A stretch of 35,404 nt of DNA from JADLGJ01 sp031423615 (lineage in GTDB: Bacteria > Omnitrophota > Gorgyraeia > Zapsychrales > JANLHA01): assembly GCA_031423615.1 (NCBI GenBank), contig JANPFV010000089.1, forward strand, positions 1 through 35,404, written 5' to 3'. The notes below the pieces were generated by a model. That model made no database searches, had not been told where the DNA came from, and was given only the letters and a program-made list of their open reading frames with translations. The translations under genes and the position numbers were made by a program. Numbering within the stretch: position 1 is the first letter of the stretch; every line of letters begins with the position of its first letter. Shown here piece by piece: positions 1 through 7,943 of the stretch.

Positions 1-110
1 TCGACATTTTTAATCGGGATTTTTTTCACGTTCGCAATCATGGACTCATCTTAGATGAAGCAAGGAAGAAAAACAATATTTCTCCCATTTTTATTCGCAT
101 TATTCCTTGA
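1..110 (+). CDS. possible 3' end of an upstream gene (partial)
   Basis: The third forward frame is open from the window edge to a TGA at 108-110. It encodes about 35 residues with a mixed, soluble-looking composition (begins DIFNRDFF, ends FIRIIP). I do not recognise the family. The first forward frame is also open, to a TAG at 52-54, and gives a short hydrophobic stretch, so the true frame is uncertain. The stop at 108-110 overlaps the -35 box of the pseB promoter. That is a plausible end for a preceding gene but is not proof of one. Confidence 0.3.
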   Translation, partial: DIFNRDFFHVRNHGLILDEARKKNNISPIFIRIIP

Positions 111-134
111 CACCCCGCCGACAAAATCTATAAT
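107..134 (+). promoter_or_regulatory. consensus sigma70-type promoter for pseB
   Basis: TTGACA at 107-112 and TATAAT at 129-134 are both exact consensus boxes, separated by 16 bp. Transcription would begin near 141, about 30 nt before the chosen pseB start at 172. The reading frame of pseB is open back to 55, but the sequence before 172 is better explained as this promoter than as coding. Confidence 0.8.
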
Positions 135-171
135 AGGATTCTTCTTAAAACAATTTTATGGAATGGTATAT

Positions 172-1212
172 ATGCTTAGCGGAAAGAATATTCTCATCAC
201 CGGCGGGACGGGATCTTTCGGAAAGAAGATGGTCCAAATTGTTTTGGCTCAGTACAAGCCCAAGTCATTAGTTATTTTTAGCCGCGATGAATTAAAGCAG
301 TTCGAAATGAGCCAAACGTTTAGCCCCGTTAAGTACCCTTGCCTGAAATATGTTCTCGGCGATGTCCGCGACTTGCCCCGTTTGATGCGGGTTTTTAACG
401 GGATCGATTATGTCATCCATTCCGCGGCCTTAAAGCAAGTCCCGGCCGCCGAGTTAAATCCCGAAGAATATATCAAAACCAATGTCCTCGGCGCGATGAA
501 TGTTATCAATGCTGCGGTTGACAATAATGTCAAGAAAGTCATCGCGCTTTCGACGGACAAAGCCGCCAATCCTATTAATCTTTACGGCGCGACCAAACTT
601 TGTTCCGATAAACTTTTTGTGGCGGCCAATGTGAGTTCGCCTGAAGGAACCAAATTTGGCGTGGTGCGTTATGGAAACGTTTTAGGCAGTCGCGGTTCGG
701 TTATCCCTTTTTTTAAAGAACGCGCTGCGACGGGTATTTTGCCAATCACGGATGAACGCATGACCCGCTTTTGGATTACGCTCGATCAGGCGGTCCATTT
801 TGTCATTAATTCCCTGGAAACATCCAAAGGGGGCGAGCTTTTTGTCCCCCGAATTCCTTCGATGCGGATCATGGATCTGGCCAAGGCGATTGCTCCCAAA
901 TGCAAACTCCAGATTGTTGGCATCCGTCCCGGTGAGAAATTGCACGAAACCTTGATCAGCGAGGATGAAGCGCGTAATTCGGTTGAATTTAAGCAATGCT
1001 ACATTATCCAGCCCGATCCGCTTCGCCGTGAGGAGCTTTTAGTCAATGGCAAAAAAAGTGGAGGAAAGCTTTGTAAGGAAAGTTTCCGCTACACCAGTGA
1101 TGGCAACCAAGATTGGCTGACTGTCAAGCAACTACGTGAGTTAGCTGAGAAAATTCATCTTGATTACGATATTGAGGCTTCCCGTTGGTCCATGGATGAT
1201 GTTCCCCGTTAA
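172..1212 (+). CDS. pseB: UDP-N-acetylglucosamine 4,6-dehydratase (inverting), PseB-like
   Basis: First enzyme of pseudaminic acid synthesis. It converts UDP-GlcNAc to the 4-keto-6-deoxy-L-arabino sugar by 4,6-dehydration with 5-epimerisation (family knowledge). The 346-residue product is a normal length for PseB. It shows the NAD(P)-binding motif TGGTGSFG (residues 10-17), the STDKA motif with D129 and K130, and the Y138xxxK142 dyad typical of the FlaA1/PseB group of extended SDRs. The ATG at 172 was chosen because a perfect promoter lies at 107-134 and because the protein then begins directly at the first beta strand. An in-frame ATG at 163 is an alternative; the ribosome site is weak for both. 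The gene stands apart from the following run, with its own promoter and a 221-bp gap after it. The function is confident because PseC, G, H and I partners follow downstream. Confidence 0.93.
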   Translation: MLSGKNILITGGTGSFGKKMVQIVLAQYKPKSLVIFSRDELKQFEMSQTFSPVKYPCLKYVLGDVRDLPRLMRVFNGIDYVIHSAALKQVPAAELNPEEYIKTNVLGAMNVINAAVDNNVKKVIALSTDKAANPINLYGATKLCSDKLFVAANVSSPEGTKFGVVRYGNVLGSRGSVIPFFKERAATGILPITDERMTRFWITLDQAVHFVINSLETSKGGELFVPRIPSMRIMDLAKAIAPKCKLQIVGIRPGEKLHETLISEDEARNSVEFKQCYIIQPDPLRREELLVNGKKSGGKLCKESFRYTSDGNQDWLTVKQLRELAEKIHLDYDIEASRWSMDDVPR

Positions 1213-1289
1213 GTTCCTGCACAATTTTATTGTAGTAAATCCAGCAAAATAAGAATTTTAATAGCAAAGGACATGCTAAAAGGACAGCT

Positions 1290-1311
1290 TGTTCATAATT
1301 TGAACATTTTT
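1290..1311 (+). terminator. possible weak terminator after pseB
   Basis: A 6-bp inverted repeat (TGTTCA at 1290-1295, TGAACA at 1301-1306, 5-nt loop) is followed immediately by five T residues (1307-1311). The stem is AT-rich and short, so it may terminate poorly or may instead be an operator-like palindrome. It lies between pseB and the next promoter, about 80 nt past the pseB stop. Confidence 0.35.
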
Positions 1312-1339
1312 CTAAACCTTTTTATATGAATAAAAAATC

Positions 1340-1367
1340 TTGACATCCCATAGGTTTAGACTAAAAT
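1340..1367 (+). promoter_or_regulatory. sigma70-type promoter for the regulator and downstream run
   Basis: TTGACA at 1340-1345 is followed after 16 bp by TAAAAT at 1362-1367 (5 of 6 consensus). Transcription would start near 1374, leaving a leader of about 60 nt before the gene at 1434. An 8-bp palindrome TGGTACCA (1403-1410) lies in the leader and could be an operator, though nothing proves this. It is the only convincing promoter seen upstream of the long run of genes. Confidence 0.65.
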
Positions 1368-1433
1368 TCTCATAAAATTACGAGGCAAAGAATTCCTAAA
1401 AATGGTACCACTTTGTGCCAAGAGTAGCCGATT

Positions 1434-2003
1434 ATGAACCCCGAACCCCTTAATGAACGGGAGTTTGAGCTCGTTAACATTATTGGAAAGCAGATTCACT
1501 CGAATCAGAGAGCTCTTTCTACTCAGATGAATCTTTCTCTGGGACAAACCAATATGCTTGTCCGCCGTTTGGCCGCAAAAGGTTATATCCGGATCATGCA
1601 GTTGAACAAGCGTAAAGTCCAATACCTTCTGACGCCCAAAGGCCTTTCTGAAAAACTTCGCAAGTCCATCAAATACACCATCAATACTATTGCCTCCATT
1701 GGTTTGATCAACACCCGTTTAGAATCGTTGATCAGGGATATCTACGCTAAAGGCCGACGCGAATTTGATATTCTGGGTGATTCGGACTTTGCGCGTTTGG
1801 TAGAAATGGTTATTAAAAATTTGCATTGGGCTGATGTTTCAGTTTTCACGATAAATGACATTAATCAAAAGCGTAGTCAAGCGGTCCTGCTTATTGCCAC
1901 TGAGAAATTTTCGTCTTCCGAAGACGGCCAAGATCATATCAATCTGTTGGAAGTTTTGGCAGAGGAACACATTCAGCGGGATTTTAGCGAGAATAAGGCA
2001 TGA
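1434..2003 (+). CDS. EPS-associated MarR-type winged-helix regulator with extra C-terminal domain
   Basis: The N-terminal ~85 residues are a winged helix. The recognition region (SLGQTNMLVRRLAAKGYI) and the wing ending in YLLTPKGLSEK strongly resemble the EPS-associated MarR family that heads exopolysaccharide clusters in many bacteria. That family is usually about 100 residues, whereas this protein has 189. The extra part (about 100-185) reads as alternating strands and helices (FDILGDSDFARLV, then VSVFTI, then AVLLIATE). This resembles a degenerate Rossmann-type unit and could sense a nucleotide or nucleotide sugar; that is inference. The gene has its own promoter and overlaps the next gene by 4 nt (ATGA at 2000). 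It probably controls the downstream run. Whether it activates, represses or acts during elongation cannot be read from the sequence. Confidence 0.78.
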   Translation: MNPEPLNEREFELVNIIGKQIHSNQRALSTQMNLSLGQTNMLVRRLAAKGYIRIMQLNKRKVQYLLTPKGLSEKLRKSIKYTINTIASIGLINTRLESLIRDIYAKGRREFDILGDSDFARLVEMVIKNLHWADVSVFTINDINQKRSQAVLLIATEKFSSSEDGQDHINLLEVLAEEHIQRDFSENKA

Positions 2004-4159
2004 AAACCAAACAACGATTATTGCTGACGGGAGTTAGTGGACTTTTAGGAAGCAATCTGGCGTTTTGTCTCAAAAATGAATATGACATTTTGGGTTTGTA
2101 TCATTCTCGCCGGGTGAGTCTCAAAGGAGTTTCCAGCCGCTGGGCTGACTTGCGGTCCTTTTATCACACGGAGTCTATCCTAAGGGAATTTGACCCCCAC
2201 GTGGTGGTCCATTGCGCGGCGCAGGCAGATGTCGAGTCCTGTGAAATGGAACCCGAACGCGCCGCTGAGTCCAATGTTTTTTCGACGGTTAATGTGGTGA
2301 AAAGTTTGGAAAAGTCAGACGCCAAATTTATTCATGTTTCCACCGACCTCGTTTATGACGGTATAAAGGGTCATCATGGCGAGACCGATCCGGTCAAGCC
2401 GCTCAATTATTACGGGATCACCAAACTGGACGGGGAGCGGGCCGCTTTGAAAAATAGCGGGGCTTTGGTTTTACGCACGAATTTTTTTGGTTGGGGGATA
2501 TCCCCGCGAAGGAGTTTGGCGCAGTGGGTGCTGGAAGAATTAAAAGCCAATCGACCGATCCAGGGATTTACTGATGTTTATTTTTCGTCCCTTTACACAT
2601 TCGATTTGGCCGCATTGCTCAGCGAAATGATCGAAAAGAAATTAACGGGGGTTTACAATGTCGGAAGCTCCACGGCCATTTCTAAATTTGATTTTTTGAC
2701 CTTGGTCGCTAAAAAAGCCGGACTGGATCCGGCATTGATCAAACCGGCATCCGTTGATCAATTTCCCTTCAAGGCTAAACGCGCTAAAGATTTATCCTTG
2801 GATGTGGGCAAGGTGACGAAAAATCTGAGCCATGGTTTGCCGACGATCGAAGAGTCCATTGAGCACTTTGTCCGGGATTTAAACAAGAATTATCCTTCGG
2901 TCATGTTAGCGGAAATGGAAAAAACATCTTATCGACCTTATTTGGATTTTATTCCTTACGGCCGGCAGGCCATCGATGAAAGTGATGTCAAGGCGGTTGA
3001 GGAGGTTTTGTATTCTTCCAATCTGACGCAGGGTCCCAAAATCGAGGAGTTTGAGCGCAAGTTAGCCAAGTATACGGGAGCTTCTTTTTGCGCTGCGGTC
3101 AACTCCGGAACGTCGGCTCTTCATATTGCGTGTTTGGCCGCGGGCGTCGGTCCCGGCGATGAGGTCATCACTTCGTGCAATACGTTTGTCGCTTCCGCGA
3201 ATTGCGCGGTCTATTGCGGAGCCAAACCGGTTTTTAGCGATATCGATGAAAAGACTTACAACATTTCACCGGAAGCGTTGGAAAAAAAAATTTCGGTCAA
3301 GACCAAGGTGGTGATTCCCGTCCATTTTGCCGGACAAAGCGCGGACATGCAAGTCATTTACGCCATTGTCGGCGCTGCGGAGAAGAAATTTGGCAAGAAA
3401 ATCACGGTCATCGAAGACGCCTCACATGCCTTGGGGTCGATGTATCAAAATAAAAGAATCGGCTTGGGGACTTTTTCGGACATGACGGTTTTCAGTTTTC
3501 ATCCGGTCAAGCACATCACAACGGGTGAAGGCGGAGCGGTGCTAACCAATGACAAAGTCTTGCATCGCCGGCTTTGTCTTTTGCGATCGCACGGGATCAC
3601 CACGTTTAGCGATGAATTGCTGCAAAAGTCAGAAGCCTTCGAATCCTCCGAAGGCGACGAGAAAAACAGCGTCCGGAGGAATTGGTATTATGAACAGCAG
3701 TATCTGGGGTTTAATTACCGGATTACGGATTTGCAATGTGCTTTGGGCATTACGCAATTAAAGAAATTACCGGAATTTGTAAAGCGGCGCCGAGAAATTA
3801 AAGAAATTTATGATCAGTCTTTTGCGGGCGTCGCAAATTTGCAAATCCCTTTTGAGTCGGAGAGCTGTTTGAGCAATTTGCATTTGTATGTGCTTTTGTT
3901 TGAGTTTCAAGCGATAGGCAAATCGCGCCAACAAGTGATGATGGAGTTAAAGGATTCGGGGATCCACACCCAAGTCCATTATATTCCCGTCCACACTCAG
4001 CCGTTTTATCAAAAGTCTTTTCAAACCCAATGGGGAGATTGTCCTTGCGCGGAAGCCTACTACCGACGATGTTTATCCATCCCTCTTTTTCCTGCGATGA
4101 CCGATGAGGAAGTGGAGAAAGTGGTTTTTTCTATTAAAAAAGTGATTGGAGCATCATGA
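2000..4159 (+). CDS. fusion: RmlD-like SDR reductase + PseC-like aminotransferase
   Basis: A 719-residue two-domain enzyme. Residues ~4-295 are an RmlD-type extended SDR: NAD(P) motif TGVSGLLG, VSTDLVYDG, and the Y138xxxK142 dyad. Residues ~310-719 are a DegT/DnrJ/EryC1/StrS aminotransferase of the PseC type, with NSGTSALH, EDASHALGS and the PLP lysine K504 in FSFHPVKHITTGEGGA. PseC transfers an amino group to C4 of the PseB product. The SDR half may reduce a keto-sugar, perhaps for a different product or to modify the Pse precursor; its substrate is unknown. The junction (about 296-312) is open with no good internal ribosome site near M302 or M306, so the fusion looks genuine. The gene overlaps its neighbours on both sides by 4 nt. 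The PseC assignment is strong; the purpose of the SDR half is uncertain. Confidence 0.88.
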   Translation: MKTKQRLLLTGVSGLLGSNLAFCLKNEYDILGLYHSRRVSLKGVSSRWADLRSFYHTESILREFDPHVVVHCAAQADVESCEMEPERAAESNVFSTVNVVKSLEKSDAKFIHVSTDLVYDGIKGHHGETDPVKPLNYYGITKLDGERAALKNSGALVLRTNFFGWGISPRRSLAQWVLEELKANRPIQGFTDVYFSSLYTFDLAALLSEMIEKKLTGVYNVGSSTAISKFDFLTLVAKKAGLDPALIKPASVDQFPFKAKRAKDLSLDVGKVTKNLSHGLPTIEESIEHFVRDLNKNYPSVMLAEMEKTSYRPYLDFIPYGRQAIDESDVKAVEEVLYSSNLTQGPKIEEFERKLAKYTGASFCAAVNSGTSALHIACLAAGVGPGDEVITSCNTFVASANCAVYCGAKPVFSDIDEKTYNISPEALEKKISVKTKVVIPVHFAGQSADMQVIYAIVGAAEKKFGKKITVIEDASHALGSMYQNKRIGLGTFSDMTVFSFHPVKHITTGEGGAVLTNDKVLHRRLCLLRSHGITTFSDELLQKSEAFESSEGDEKNSVRRNWYYEQQYLGFNYRITDLQCALGITQLKKLPEFVKRRREIKEIYDQSFAGVANLQIPFESESCLSNLHLYVLLFEFQAIGKSRQQVMMELKDSGIHTQVHYIPVHTQPFYQKSFQTQWGDCPCAEAYYRRCLSIPLFPAMTDEEVEKVVFSIKKVIGAS

Positions 4160-5475
4160 TCAATATTGAGAATTGTTTAAAGATGCAGGCCCGCGCCAAG
4201 CAGATCATTCCTGGCATGAGCCAACTCTTATCCAAACGGCCGGATATGTTTTCTTTGGGTGTGTGGCCGGGATATTACAAAGAAGCCAAAGGCGCCGAGG
4301 TTTGGGACTTGGACGGAAACCATTATGTTGATATGAGTATCGCCGGGATCGGAGCGAATGTCTTGGGGTATGCCGACCCGGATGTAAACCAAGCTGTCAA
4401 GCAAGCCATTGATCGTGGTTCGAGTTGTTCTTTAAATTCTTATGAGGAAGTGGAGTTGGCGGAATTGCTTTGCCAGTTGCATCCCTGGGCGGGGAAAGTC
4501 CGTTTCGCGCGTTCCGGCGGTGAAGCCATGACTATCGCCATCCGTATTGCCCGGGCGTACAGCAAAAAAGACAAAATTGCTTTTTGCGGTTATCACGGCT
4601 GGCACGATTGGTATCTTTCGGCCAATCTCAATGAAGACAATGCCTTGGGCGAACATCTTCTTTCCGGATTGGATCCCGTCGGAGTTCCCAAGGTTTTACA
4701 GGGGACCGCCTTCCCGTTTCGTTACAACCAATTGCAGGATTTGAAAGACATTGTGGAAAAACATCGCGCTGATCTGGGAGTGATCGTCATGGAATCTATT
4801 CGGGGCCAGCACCCGCAAAAAGATTTCTTAGAAGGCGTCCAAGCCATCGCCAAAGAATTGCGGGCTGTTTTGATCGTCGATGAAATTTCTGCCGGATTCA
4901 GAATCGCTACCGGCGGGGCGCATTTGACGATGCCGCTTAACCCCGACATGGCCGTTTTTTCTAAAGCGCTGGGCAATGGTTTTCCTATCGCGGCGGTGAT
5001 CGGCAAAGATGACATTATGCGAGCGGCGGAAGATTCTTTTATCAGCAGCACGAATTGGAGCGAAAGGACGGGACCGGCGGCCGCTTTGGCTATGATAAAA
5101 AAACATCTTAAATGTAAAGTTTCCGATCATTTGTGTGCCATAGGACAAATGGTCCAAGACGGATGGCAGAGCGCGGCCCAGGCCGCCGGACTTAAGATTC
5201 ACGTCGGAGGAATAGCGCCGTTAAGCCATTTTATTTTTGAGTATGCAGATGCTCTGATTATGAAAGCGTATTTTGTCCAGTCCATGCTGGAGAAAGGTTT
5301 TTTAGCGTCCAATCTTTTTTATGCGATGTACAGTCATCAAACGTTGCACGTTCAGAGTTATCTGCGGGCGGTGGAAACAACGTTTAAAGACATTGTGGAT
5401 TTTAATAACCGGGGAAACTTGGCCGCCCAGCTCAAAGGTTCCGCAGCGCGCAGCGGTTTTAAGAGACTAACATGA
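4156..5475 (+). CDS. class-III aminotransferase (glutamate-1-semialdehyde aminomutase-like)
   Basis: A 439-residue PLP enzyme of the class-III fold. It has the family start (VWDLDGNHYVDMS), the phosphate-cup motif ARSGGEAM, YHGWHDWY, the IVDEISAGFR aspartate, and the PLP lysine K270 in FSKALGNGFP. These features place it near glutamate-1-semialdehyde aminomutase. Its position between PseC and a sugar nucleotidyltransferase, away from any haem genes, argues for a sugar or cluster-specific amine substrate. Homologues recur in nonulosonic-acid loci from memory, but their reaction is not settled. ATGA overlaps on both sides indicate translational coupling. Confidence 0.85.
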   Translation: MINIENCLKMQARAKQIIPGMSQLLSKRPDMFSLGVWPGYYKEAKGAEVWDLDGNHYVDMSIAGIGANVLGYADPDVNQAVKQAIDRGSSCSLNSYEEVELAELLCQLHPWAGKVRFARSGGEAMTIAIRIARAYSKKDKIAFCGYHGWHDWYLSANLNEDNALGEHLLSGLDPVGVPKVLQGTAFPFRYNQLQDLKDIVEKHRADLGVIVMESIRGQHPQKDFLEGVQAIAKELRAVLIVDEISAGFRIATGGAHLTMPLNPDMAVFSKALGNGFPIAAVIGKDDIMRAAEDSFISSTNWSERTGPAAALAMIKKHLKCKVSDHLCAIGQMVQDGWQSAAQAAGLKIHVGGIAPLSHFIFEYADALIMKAYFVQSMLEKGFLASNLFYAMYSHQTLHVQSYLRAVETTFKDIVDFNNRGNLAAQLKGSAARSGFKRLT

Positions 5476-6362
5476 GCCGGATTGTTTTGGGGACAGTCCA
5501 GTTGGGCCTGGCCTATGGCATAGCCAACAGGATGGGTAAACCCGACGGGAAAATGGCTGGTGCGATTGTAAGCGAAGCCTGGGAAAACGGTATTAGGGAA
5601 TTTGATACCGCGCAAGGATATGGTGACAGTGAAACAGTTTTAGGGGAAGCATTTTCGAAATTAGGGATCACGAATGAAGCCCGGGTGATCAGTAAGCTGG
5701 ATCCGCAAATCAACCATTTAGACGGTAAGGTTGTGGCAGAATCGGTGGACAAAAGTTTGAAAAAGTTGCGGTGTCCGTCTTTGTATGGACTTTTACTGCA
5801 TAACGAAAGTTCTTTGGAACACTGGAAAAAGGGATTAGGCGACCATATGCGGCAAGCCGTACAAATGGGAAAAGTGAAAAAAATCGGCGTGTCGGTTTAT
5901 TCCGTCGAGAGGGCGATCGAGGCCGTCAAATTGTCTGGGATAGATGTGATTCAGCTGCCGGCCAATATTTGGGACCAGCGTTTTGAGAAAGCCGGATTTT
6001 TTAAGGAAGCGGAAAAAAGAGATATTGAAGTTTATGTGCGTAGTGTCTTTTTGCAAGGATTGTTATTGCTGCGCCCCGATGATGTTCCGGGGCATTTGTC
6101 GGAGGCAAAGAAATATTTAGAACAGGTCGATGATGTGGCCGAACGGTTAGATTTGACGCCGCGCGAATTGGCTTTGGGTTATATCTTTTCGCGTTTGCCG
6201 AAAGTCAAGGTTGTTTTGGGTGTAGAAAGTGTTGATCAATTGAGGGAAAATTTACAGGCCGAAAGTAAGGCATATCCGGCTACGGCCCATGAGGAAATTA
6301 GAAATTTATTTGCTAATATGCCGGAAGAAATGATTAACCCGACACTTTGGAAAAAGTCATGA
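5472..6362 (+). CDS. aldo/keto reductase
   Basis: A 296-residue (alpha/beta)8 NAD(P)H-dependent reductase. The catalytic tetrad of the family is visible as D45 and Y50 (FDTAQGYGDSE), K75 (ISKLD) and H110 (LLLHNE). The N-terminal LGTVQLGLAYGIAN motif is typical of the branch found in spore-coat and nonulosonate clusters. It probably reduces or oxidises a keto-sugar intermediate; the substrate cannot be read from the sequence. Its start overlaps the previous stop by 4 nt and its stop overlaps the next start by 4 nt. Confidence 0.85.
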   Translation: MSRIVLGTVQLGLAYGIANRMGKPDGKMAGAIVSEAWENGIREFDTAQGYGDSETVLGEAFSKLGITNEARVISKLDPQINHLDGKVVAESVDKSLKKLRCPSLYGLLLHNESSLEHWKKGLGDHMRQAVQMGKVKKIGVSVYSVERAIEAVKLSGIDVIQLPANIWDQRFEKAGFFKEAEKRDIEVYVRSVFLQGLLLLRPDDVPGHLSEAKKYLEQVDDVAERLDLTPRELALGYIFSRLPKVKVVLGVESVDQLRENLQAESKAYPATAHEEIRNLFANMPEEMINPTLWKKS

Positions 6363-7114
6363 TCGTCGCTATTGTCCAGGCCCGGATGTCCTCCTCGCGT
6401 CTCCCGGGAAAAGTTTTGAAGGAAATCTTGTCTAAGCCGATGATTGGATATTTTTTTGAGCGCTTGCGGCGCGCGCAACGTATTGACAAAATCCTTCTTG
6501 CGACATCGATCAATCCTGAAAATGATCCGCTATGCGCGTATGTGGAATCTTTGGGGGTTTCAATCTTTCGCGGCAGTGAAGAGAATGTTCTTGAACGTTA
6601 TTATTTAGCTGCTCAACAGTATGGCGCCAGCGATGTGATGAGGTTAACCGGAGATTGTCCTCTCATTGAACCGGAATTTTGTGACCGCTTAGTCGATGAA
6701 TATTTAAAGCGCGGCGTCGATTATGCTTGTCTGGGCCCGACATTCGCGGAAGGTTTGGATTGCGAAATTATGAAATTTTCTACTTTGGAAAAGTGCCATC
6801 ACAACGCCGCGTTAGCCTCAGAATCCGAGCATGTCACCCGATATATCCATACGCATAAAACGGAATTTAACCTTTATCAAATGGATAACAGTGAAGATCA
6901 TGGTCATTACCGGATCGTTTTGGATGAACCCGAAGATTTTGAAATGCTGAGGACATTATTTGAAAACTATTACGGCCGGCTGCATCCTTACGCCCGCTTT
7001 TTCGAGGTTAAAGGATATTTAGACAGCCACCCCGAAATTATGAATATGAATAATCATATTCTTCGTAATGAAGGATTACTTAAATCGCTGAGTAACGATC
7101 AGGCTATCCCATAA
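6359..7114 (+). CDS. SpsF-type sugar nucleotidyltransferase
   Basis: A 251-residue nucleotidyltransferase of the acylneuraminate cytidylyltransferase superfamily (SpsF/COG1861 branch). It shows the nucleotide-binding start QARMSSSRLPGKVL, the LTGDCPLIEP motif for metal and sugar binding, and a conserved ESEHVTRYIHTH segment. SpsF proteins occur in spore-coat and pseudaminic acid operons and probably activate a sugar as CMP or another nucleotide derivative. The ATG at 6359 gives the 4-nt overlap used by neighbouring genes; an ATG at 6347 is also in frame. With the NeuA-type enzyme that follows, the cluster has two candidate activating enzymes, consistent with two activated sugars. Confidence 0.82.
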   Translation: MIVAIVQARMSSSRLPGKVLKEILSKPMIGYFFERLRRAQRIDKILLATSINPENDPLCAYVESLGVSIFRGSEENVLERYYLAAQQYGASDVMRLTGDCPLIEPEFCDRLVDEYLKRGVDYACLGPTFAEGLDCEIMKFSTLEKCHHNAALASESEHVTRYIHTHKTEFNLYQMDNSEDHGHYRIVLDEPEDFEMLRTLFENYYGRLHPYARFFEVKGYLDSHPEIMNMNNHILRNEGLLKSLSNDQAIP

Positions 7115-7117
7115 CCT

Positions 7118-7855
7118 ATGTTTGCAAAAAACAAAATTCTTGCCATTGTTCCGGCCCGGGGAGGAAGCAAACGTCTGCCGCAAAAAAATATTTTGCCTTT
7201 AAACGGCAAACCGTTGATCGCCCATTCCATCGCCAGCGCACAATGTGCGCGTTATATTGACCGGGTGATTGTTTCGACGGACTCGGAAGAGATCGCCGGC
7301 GTCAGCCGACAAGCGGGAGCGGATGTTCCATTTTTGCGGCCGCCGGAATTGGCCGGGGACAAAACTTCGGATTACCCCGTCATTGCGCACGCCTTGCAGT
7401 GGCTGGAGAAAGAAGAAAACTTTTTTGCTGATATCGTTGTTTGGCTGCGCCCCACCGTGCCCTTACGGGAAAAAGGATTGATTGACCGTTGTATTGAAAC
7501 CTTAGTGAGAAAGAAGAGTGATTCGGTCCGCTCGGTTCGGGAGGTGGGACGGTTTCATCCCTATTGGATGCTTAAGGTCGGTAAGAATGGTTTGGCCCGG
7601 TCTTTTTTACCCGGCAAAACCATCGACCGTTATTATCAACATCAGCTTTTGCCGGAGCTTTATGAACATGACGGTTATTGCGATGTCATCCGCAGTGCTA
7701 ATATCGACCGAGACTGCGCCCCGACGCAAACGCTTACGGGCATGTACGGCAAGAAAATGGCTGTGGTCATTAACCACGACGGTAAGCCGGTCGTCAATAT
7801 TGATACCGTCGAAGATTTTCAATTGGCAGAAATAATGATGAAGAATAAAACCTGA
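7118..7855 (+). CDS. CMP-nonulosonate cytidylyltransferase (NeuA/PseF-like)
   Basis: A 245-residue cytidylyltransferase that activates a nonulosonic acid with CTP to the CMP-sugar (family function). The CTP-binding signature VPARGGSKRLPQKN (residues 11-24) is intact, followed by VIVSTDSEEIA, LRPTVPLR and the C-terminal NIDTVEDFQLAE typical of NeuA, PseF and LegF. It starts 3 nt after the previous stop. As the only NeuA-type activating enzyme in the window it is the best candidate for PseF, but it could instead serve the product of the second NeuB at 13581. Product specificity cannot be assigned from the sequence alone, so I give no symbol. Confidence 0.88.
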   Translation: MFAKNKILAIVPARGGSKRLPQKNILPLNGKPLIAHSIASAQCARYIDRVIVSTDSEEIAGVSRQAGADVPFLRPPELAGDKTSDYPVIAHALQWLEKEENFFADIVVWLRPTVPLREKGLIDRCIETLVRKKSDSVRSVREVGRFHPYWMLKVGKNGLARSFLPGKTIDRYYQHQLLPELYEHDGYCDVIRSANIDRDCAPTQTLTGMYGKKMAVVINHDGKPVVNIDTVEDFQLAEIMMKNKT

Positions 7856-7943
7856 TCGGCGCCTTAATAGGGGAAAACCGTTTTTCCGGCTACAAAATCA
7901 ATTTATGGGTAAGGACCTGAAATATTACCCGATGGGGATCAAA

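Noticed and set aside
1374..1433. Search for an ops/JUMPstart or riboswitch-like leader before the long run
   Set aside because: The 60-nt leader contains only a short palindrome (TGGTACCA) and no recognisable element.
7872..7887. 6-bp hairpin between the NeuA-type and enolase-type genes (GGAAAA / TTTTCC)
   Set aside because: There is no T-run after the stem and the loop is 4 nt, so it does not look like a terminator. It may be chance.
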